Origin: Siphonodentalium dalli
Lineage: Eukaryota > Mollusca > Scaphopoda > Gadilida > Siphonodentaliidae
Assembly (NCBI GenBank): GCA_032622095.1
Contig: CP136067.1
Span: 182,562,556 to 182,626,555 of the forward strand
Length of the DNA stretch: 64,000 nt
Reading direction: 5' to 3'
Part shown: positions 57,801-64,000 of the stretch, piece by piece
Layout of the letters: each line of letters begins with the position of its first letter
How positions within the stretch are numbered: the first letter of the stretch is position 1
Translations under genes and position numbers: made by a program
The notes under the pieces: model-generated
Told to the model about the DNA's origin: nothing
Seen by the model: the letters and a program-made list of their open reading frames with translations, nothing else
Databases searched by the model: none

Positions 57801-60800
57801 CTGAAAGAGAATAGGTAAAGATGAATAATCAATATAGATCTCGAACTACAACTGTTGCGTCAGAAAGTTAAATGTCGATTTCTCTTCTCATTCTAGTAGT
57901 CAGTGACAAGTACACTTGGGCGCTCATGATTTAACCTCACCACACTACATTTAAGAATTGCTATGTTCTCAACTTGTATGCAATGTCGACATAGACAATT
58001 GGATACTTTAAAAACATGGCGGCCATTTTGATTGTCATCATCCAAACTGATGTCTACCTGGCCATTTTTCTTTGACCTTAATATTGCTTAACAGCTGAGG
58101 GACATAATAAAGGAAATACGAGATTTAAATGAGTGGGAGTGTATGAGGTATATCCTATTAGCTATGCCTCATCGATGTCGATTGTGAATTCAAAGTGCAA
58201 TATAAAACAAATTATCCGCGTCCACTTCTATCTTGTTTTGTCTCTTTTCTAATTTGTATCAACATGTTTAAAACTCACAAATGAACACGCTTCGACTTTC
58301 CATCAAATCGTACAGATCATTCACTCATCTTATGGACTAAAAAAGCCATCAGATGTTCGGAATAGAGAGTTACCGGATTATAGAGGTAATTTTAATGAGA
58401 ATGCACTTGGTAGTATCATTTTGAACATGACATAAGTATGTATATAGATACTTGGAGGTTGGACGAGGATTTGGCAACACGCCTTAGATGTTTATATATA
58501 GAGCAATCTCCTCAGCTCAGTTTGACATGGCAGTGATTGCTTATTCAACGTAACAGACCAATCTATAATGACTGTCTAAAGGAAGTTTAGGGCAGTTTAG
58601 ATGTTGAAGGTACTCAATCCGATCAGACGGTCCCCATATCATCAAGATACAACAACATTTCTTCAAAATACGCTTTAGTTATCAGAATCGATTTACTGGA
58701 ACAAAATAATTCTAAACACTTTCAACTATGGTATCAAATTTCCCAAAACTTGTTATTTATCAACATTTTGCTCAACGAAATTTGTGCGTATTACCACTTG
58801 AAAATCCATCTCATCCGCAGCCGTTTGACCACGTTTCTGGGCCACAATTAATTGCACATCTCGAGAAATGACAAACTTCAAAAATCGATATCTGATCTTT
58901 GATGGGTGGGTTCCTTGACTCGAACAAATATTTGTATACCCCTGAAGCCAAAGAAATAGTAATTTATGAGCGTTAATTCGGATTGACTACCTTTAAAAAT
59001 TGCATTATCTGTAAGTTGCAAAGCCAAAAATAGTTAAAAAGAATGGAAGAAATTTTTAATGAGCTGCGGAATTTTAATTTTTGTTTTGTTTTTTGTTTTG
59101 CCCTCTTGACCACCCACCACCCGCTCATACATGCTCGGAAAAATGTTTTACCTCCCACCTATGACGTCAAATTCTTTTTCGTGGAATATACGGCCTATAG
59201 ATGGATACTCGTTATATTTATCGACATTAAAATTGTCTTTTATTCCTCCATCCAAATTACGTTGAAATAATTTGGAGATTCAAATAAGGCATGTTCGTTT
59301 TATTTTAACTATATATTGAACATTGGAGTTTTGATGAACACCTACCATCTAACTGGTCCAGTCCATCTATGATGATGACTAATGGTAACACTTAACACCT
59401 ACCATCTAACTGGTCCAGTCCATCTATGATGATGACTAATGGTAACACTTAACACCTACCATCTAACTGGTCCAGTCCATCTATGATGATGACTAATGGC
59501 AACACTTAATACCTACCATCTAACTGGTCCAGTCCATCTATGATGATGACTAATGGTAACACTTAACACCTACCATCTAACTGGTCCAGTCCATCTATGA
59601 GGATGACTAATGGTAACACGTGACACCTACCATCTAACTGGTCCAGTCCATCTATGATGATGACTAATGGTAACACTTAACACCTACCATCTAACTGGTC
59701 CAGTCCATCTATGATGATGACTAATGGTAACACTTAACACCTACCATCTAACTGGTCCAGTCCATCTATGATGATGACTAATGGCAACACTTAATACCTA
59801 CCATCTAACTGGTCCAGTCCATCTATGATGATGACTAATGGTGATTCTTGTGTTGCCTGATTTGTTCTGTATGAGAAGTCGTTTACCAGATCTTTGTATT
59901 CCTGAGAAATAAATGTCATATAGATTAGTTAACACAATCTATACTAAATTCTCATTGACGAGTAGTTTCCTTAGAGAATGTTCAGATAATAACTTCAACA
60001 AACGCTTGTTGAACTTATTATCTTAAAGCCACATGGCGGTTTGCGCTCCAAAATACACATAATATTATTCACTTTTGAATTTTTCTCAGTATCGAAATAG
60101 GTCGATAAATATTTGAACTACATTTTAACGAGCATTATGTAACCAAAAAAGACGCATTGAAGTAATGAAAAATACAACCGTGAATACGGTGTTTGGGTCC
60201 CATCTGCACGACATGGAACAGAAAAGAGCGTTCCGTGGTAATCTATTCCTGATATGGTAGCAATAAAGAGCATTTATCTGACTCTGGCGAAAAGTTGAAA
60301 ACGGCTGGAAAATGTCTCTGACTTTGGCTATTGTGTTTTTCAGAGCATATGGAGCCGGTATATCAATAGTTCGTTTATTTGTCGACCTATCGTATCCGTC
60401 GCTCAAAATTATGTAGAAAAAAAGGTGGAGGTTCGAATGAGCCATGTTTGTTTAACTTTTCCCACCTATGAATATGAATCATTTTGCTCTTGTATTTCTG
60501 TTTTTCTGTCGGTCGTCTGTTTTAATAGATGGACCCCATCTAAAGGAATAATAGACCGTTCCAGTGTATACTGCTATATCTGAGTTGCATAGTCCATTTA
60601 GTATAAATGGTTAAAGGATGGGTAATGGTCATCGTTATACGTTCACCTTTGGATTTACAACTATACACCATCACGGGTTGACACAGATCAAATCCCCAAA
60701 CGGAGTAGTGTCCATTTTTAACCCTCATTTGAGTTATCTTGGAAGATTACAATCATTATACATATGGCAGAAAATGAACCACCATCTGTGACCTACACAT

Positions 60801-63315
60801 GTACATTTTTCAGAAATGGGTCAACTCTTTGTCTAAACGGAACATATACTTTACACAAAAGTTTGGCTATTTAGATGTTAGCTGACATCTGGGATTGTGG
60901 TATTCGCGCCTTGTCTTCCGGATAATATGACTTCCATGTTGGAATTTGGTTTCATTTGAGACAATAACGTATATCTATATTGTACCAACGAACTCTTACC
61001 GATGAGGTATCGCTGAGGTCTGTCTTGAATATCTCACACATCTGAAGACATATTCCCCTCAGTAAGGTCCTGATGTTTGTAGAATCTTGAGTTATACCAA
61101 CGATTCTCAAGATCACATTCGGAGTTTCACTTAAAGAAAATGACGTTGTGTATTGAATATAACCGTACTATATAACATATCATACCAAACTTGAAAAAGT
61201 ATTGCGACAGTCAAACTAGATGGAATATAAGGTTAAAGCGTCATTCAAGTTATAAATAAAGCATAGTAAGTGCAGGCAATTACCACTGATTATTAAATAA
61301 GCCCGTTGTGGACCTATACCCGTCATTCCGTTTTATAGCGCGGGCCACAGTGAAAACACATTATAAAGAGCATTAATCGATTAAGTCGTGAGTTGGTTTA
61401 TTTGCGTTATTTTCCAGCTTGTTCTATTGAAAATAAGCACAATGTGGGCTTATTAGATATTGAAATATATATAGTCATGTATAGGGCTGTATTAATAGCC
61501 AGCGTGTATGTCCATACATGGATCATTTCACATCTAAATAATGCCAAAATGATCTTATTTCAGTCCCATCAAATACGTTCAATATGAGCTTATTTCCGCG
61601 AGAACAGTATTACGCTTCGAAAAAAATACCGGGAGTCGATTTATCTTGTTGATTTTCGGACGATATCTCTCTTACTCTAGTCATCCTCTGATCCCGGGTC
61701 ATATAATTTCCGAAATATAAGTATTTCATGAATATGCCAACATATTTATCTTGTGAACAGAATATGATAAAAACGTGCAATTGTAATTTGTGTAGTTTAA
61801 AGCTACTTGGCAGTTTGCGCTCCATATCTAATAGTGTTCGCTTTTGAATTTGTCCAGGTATCGAAATAGGTCGATCAATTTGCACGGCATGGAACAGAAA
61901 AGAGTGTTGCGTGTTAGTCCATTACTGATATGGTAGATATAAAGAGCGTTCGTTTCACTTCTGAGCGAACAATTGAAACGGCGGGAAAAATGGCTGTGAC
62001 CATAGAAAGTATATTTGTCAACCTGTCTTAAACCTCCTTCCAAATTACGTAGACATAACGTAGACGGTGAACTAATTACCGGTCTCAGAGATTCCTTCCT
62101 TGACCGTGTGATCACGCGGTATATGGTATTTTCTTCTGTATCTATCATAGCACAGAATAATCCTAGTTCTTCCCCCCTGCTGAATGTTCTAAAACCTGAC
62201 TTTTTTGCTGATTTTTTGTATGAGGGGTGACACAATCTTACACAATACAGCACCTATCACAAAGGATGACATAATTGGCTTATGAACATATGCCCTGAAC
62301 ATTTCCACAAATTTCCAGAATATTTCTGAGATCTCTCGTCCAAGCAATATTGAATTATCACCCATTAAGAGGGCAAAACAATTGAAAATCAAAATTGTTT
62401 TGTCTATTTTCACAATAAATCTCAGACATTTTGCCATCTATCAACGAAATCATGGCGTTACCATACTTGATATCTATAAGTATGTAGACTGCTATATCTT
62501 AGCAGGAAGATATCCCAAATTCTCTGAATTTTTCTTTCGTTCTGCCGAATTTCCCCAAAACAGTGACTTTTTGCTTATTTTTGGGGTGAGGGGTGAAACA
62601 ATCTTACATAACACATCACTTATTGAATATGTTGACATAATCAACATGTTGTCATATGCGGAATATATCTCCGCAGTTTTCTACACTATATTGAAGATCG
62701 CAGGTCAAAAGAACATTGAACTATTCCTGATTAAGTGGGCCAAACAAAATGAAAATTAGCGTTTTTTTGGTCTATTTTTACAATAAATCTAAAAACAATC
62801 TTCGTTATATCAGAGAAATCGTAACACAATCGTAGTAAATATCTTGAGGTATGTAGACTACAATATTTTAGCGCAAAATGTTCGCGTTTCTATACTTTTA
62901 TTTCTCATTTTGCCGCATTTTACAAAAACAGGGATTTTTGCTGAATTTTGGCACTTAATCCGCTAAAAATCATCTTTTGCATCATTTGTATATTTCACAC
63001 CGGGTCCTACCCGCTGCGGAATGTCATAACCTTCAAAATGATGTATAACAAGCTTGTGTGTGGTCCCGATGGACTAAACTTTCTGAAATCGGTTCCGTCC
63101 GCTCCACTAATAAAGATGTCACCGTGCAGATGATCAAATATTTCCAAAATACTCACCCTAGGAACCACTTCTTGATTTCTCGAGCCACTTTGGAAACCAA
63201 TGCAGTTTTGCCACACCCCGCCTTTCCATGGATCACAAGTGGCACATTGCATGTAGATTTGAGGTAGGATTTGACAACTTGGAGGGTTTCCTTTCGACCT
63301 TGGAATTCCTTGGCC
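54187..63315 (-). CDS. NACHT and WD-repeat protein (NWD1/NWD2-like), 3' part, four exons visible
   Basis: Join of 63157-63315, 61000-61129, 59802-59901 and 54187-57800 on the minus strand. It gives 1333 residues and a TGA stop, with GT...AG introns and matching phases (2, 0, 1). Order: Walker A GKAGCGKT (30-37); Walker [13 protein letters not shown] (118-129); sensor-like [10 protein letters not shown] (148-157); winged-helix/helical region to about 560; a CLTPPGG box (562-568) typical of NWD proteins; WD repeats to about 1310; acidic C-terminal tail. Vertebrate NWD1 and NWD2 are roughly 1560-1740 residues, so some 200-400 N-terminal residues are missing beyond the window. Such proteins are STAND NTPases thought to act as signalling scaffolds; the function here is unknown. 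Confidence 0.9.
57801..59336 (-). other. last intron of NACHT-WD40 gene, unique part
   Basis: Intron sequence with one dispersed repeat (58680-58940, inverted partner at 32810-33070). A GGCGGCCATTTTG motif lies near 58018-58035. No further exon seen. Confidence 0.6.
59337..59842 (-). repeat. 57-bp tandem array of Walker B exon end plus splice donor, nine copies
   Basis: Perfect 57-bp period: CCTACC starts at 59341, 59398, 59455, 59512, 59569, 59626, 59683, 59740 and 59797. The last is the real exon end; the other eight lie in the intron. Each unit has 40 exon bases (from CCATTAGTCATCATC to TTAGATG, coding [13 protein letters not shown]) and about 17 intron bases with the GTAGGT donor. Units contain an in-frame TAA after the donor except the one at 59569-59640, where it is CAC. 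No acceptor lies within the unit. Confidence 0.93.
59802..59901 (-). CDS. Walker B exon of NACHT-WD40 gene
   Basis: 100-bp exon, acceptor ATTTATTTCTCAG|GAATAC, donor TTAGATG|GTAGGTATT. It encodes [20 protein letters not shown] and then [13 protein letters not shown]: hydrophobic strand plus DGLDQLD, the Walker B of the NACHT family. It enters in phase 0 and leaves with one base, which joins GG of the last exon to give Gly. The last 40 exon bases and the donor are repeated eight times downstream in the intron (59337-59796). Confidence 0.92.
59945..60024. repeat. short hairpin repeat (family E) in intron
   Basis: GAATGTTCAGATAATAACTT and AACTTATTATCTTA arms; same family as 3191-3285. Confidence 0.55.
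60025..60310 (+). repeat. intronic direct repeat, partner at 61795-61990
   Basis: AGTTTGCGCTCC or GGTTTGCGCTCC, GTATCGAAATAGGTCGAT, CATGGAACAGAAAAGAG and CTGATATGGTAG follow in the same order in both places, with about 80 extra bases in the first. Non-coding. Confidence 0.65.
60311..60999 (-). other. intron, no other feature seen
   Basis: AT-rich intron between the linker and Walker B exons. No additional exon recognised. Confidence 0.5.
61000..61129 (-). CDS. NACHT linker exon
   Basis: 130-bp exon, acceptor TTTTCTTTAAG|TGAAACTCC, donor CCTCATCG|GTAAGAG. It encodes [20 protein letters not shown] and [20 protein letters not shown]. The IVxFLGTTxxSxNIRxLLxSIC-like pattern is typical of the stretch between Walker A and B in NWD-type and related STAND proteins. 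The first base completes the Gly codon begun in the Walker A exon. Confidence 0.92.
61795..61990 (+). repeat. intronic direct repeat, partner at 60025-60310
   Basis: Second copy of the repeat described at 60025-60310, in the next intron upstream. Confidence 0.65.
62192..62950 (+). repeat. diverged ~380-bp tandem repeat in intron
   Basis: Two successive units share TTTTTGCTNATTTT, GAGGGGTGAMACAATCTTAC, AATTGAAAATC or AATGAAAATTAGC, TTTTCACAATAAATCT and TATGTAGACTGCTATATCTTAGC; a third start appears near 62935. Non-coding. Confidence 0.65.
63157..63315 (-). CDS. Walker A exon of NACHT-WD40 gene
   Basis: 159-bp exon, acceptor TGTTCCTTCAG|GGCCAAGG, donor TTCCTAGG|GTGAGTATT. It encodes [20 protein letters not shown], then [20 protein letters not shown]: the P-loop GKAGCGKT, preceded by the F-x-GR-E element that starts NACHT/STAND modules. 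An ATG can be read upstream in the same frame (MRNLCS), but the acceptor and conserved FxGRKE start favour an internal exon; at least one earlier exon ending in phase 2 must lie upstream. Confidence 0.92.
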
Positions 63316-63460
63316 CTGAAGGAACACAAATTTCGCAACGAGTTATAGTTATGTTAAACCCGAACATATTTGAACCGTTTAAACTCCAAACTTCTCTCCT
63401 GTCTGCAATGATTTTTAGTTCAACGCGTGATTCAATTGTTAGCAAATCAGCTATGATAAA

Positions 63461-63917
63461 TGTGACCCGCCATATCAAATCCAGTCGTAAGTCGGGATTT
63501 GTTTACCCTGTACCAATGCATTCTCTTATATATGCGAGTCGTCCATAGGTCGCCTCGCATATATAAGAGAATGCATTGGCCTAACAATTTTTTATCATTT
63601 TTTTTAAATAAATGTTTCTTACAATTTTTAGGACATAAAATAAAAACATCAATTACCCTGCAGGGAGCCCCACACATATATAGAAGCATATAGAAGAGTG
63701 TCGTCTGCTCATGTTTGTCTGGGGCTCTGTATGGTGAAATTATAAAATTGTTAAAGAATACAAGAATTTTTTTTTTAAATTGTAAAAAATTGTTAGGCCA
63801 ATGCATTCTCTTATATATGCGAGGCGACCTATGGTCGACTCGCATATATAAGAGAATGCATTGGCACAGGGTAAAAAAAATCCCGACTTACGACTGGATT
63901 TGATATGACGGGTCACA
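63461..63917. mobile_element. family D double-hairpin MITE next to the Walker A exon
   Basis: TGTGACCCGCCATATCAAAT at the left and its inverted copy (ATATGACGGGTCACA) at the right. Each ~130-bp end holds a hairpin with a ~28-30 bp stem (CCAATGCATTCTCTTATATA...). The spacer is ~190 bp. Same ends as the 1.25 kb element at 20594-21844. It lies in the intron just upstream of the acceptor at 63316. Confidence 0.82.
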
Positions 63918-64000
63918 AATGAAACAGGTCTATGCATTTATAATTTTTATAATTATAAAACTAATGACTGCATAAAATCAGCAACATCGTTCGTTGACCA

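Noticed and set aside
59337-59796. Tandem Walker B copies as alternative exons
   Set aside because: Units have donors but no AG acceptor preceded by a pyrimidine tract, and most have an in-frame TAA; alternative donor use is possible but not alternative exons.
63327-63338. ATG upstream of the Walker A region as a gene start
   Set aside because: The acceptor TTCCTTCAG at 63316 and the conserved FxGRKE start of the NACHT module favour an internal exon, and NWD proteins have a further N-terminal domain.

Overview
This window is eukaryotic, AT-rich, intron-containing animal DNA and is dominated by repeats. A spliced NACHT-WD40 gene sits at the right end. LINE remnants of a type common in marine invertebrates (one with a 2A-like SGDIEINPGP motif), TTAA- and TA-flanked hairpin MITEs, hAT-type insertions and many minisatellites point to an invertebrate such as a mollusc, other lophotrochozoan or invertebrate deuterostome. 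The exact lineage cannot be read from the sequence. I see no prokaryotic gene organisation and no rRNA, tRNA or CRISPR.

Layout. 1-4.5 kb: a dead LINE reverse-transcriptase tail, then small hairpin MITEs of three families. 4.78-16.05 kb: an 11.3 kb palindromic element (IR1) flanked by TA, with no credible gene. 16.06-26.61 kb: a second 10.6 kb palindromic element (IR2) that directly abuts IR1 and shares one TA with it. IR2 contains a 1.18 kb insertion in its left arm with an 8-bp target-site duplication (the right arm keeps the empty site), 16-bp arrays, and at its centre a 1.25 kb element whose ends are themselves hairpins. 27.1-28.27 kb: a hAT-like element with an 8-bp duplication. 28.9-33.8 kb: further repeat fragments. 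33.84-37.67 kb: a 3.8 kb inverted-repeat element with a perfect 8-bp duplication. 38.96-43.65 kb: an inverted repeat with nearly identical ~1 kb arms around a decayed LINE. 43.7-48.3 kb: mixed repeats and a 29-bp array of about 31 copies. 50.6-52.9 kb: a second decayed LINE, interrupted twice by one repeat family. 53.9 kb: a piggyBac-like MITE just after the end of the NACHT-WD40 gene.

The only well supported protein gene is on the minus strand, 63315 down to 54187. Four exons join in frame with matching splice phases and encode the last 1333 residues of an NWD1/NWD2-like NACHT and WD-repeat protein: Walker A in the first visible exon, a linker exon, a Walker B exon, then one large exon with the rest of the NACHT region and the whole WD-repeat propeller. 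The N-terminus lies beyond the window. The end of the Walker B exon together with its splice donor has been copied eight more times as a 57-bp tandem array in the following intron. The other introns hold repeats, including a double-hairpin MITE next to the Walker A exon.

All repeat pairings and identities were judged by eye; percent identities and copy numbers are estimates unless a count is stated.
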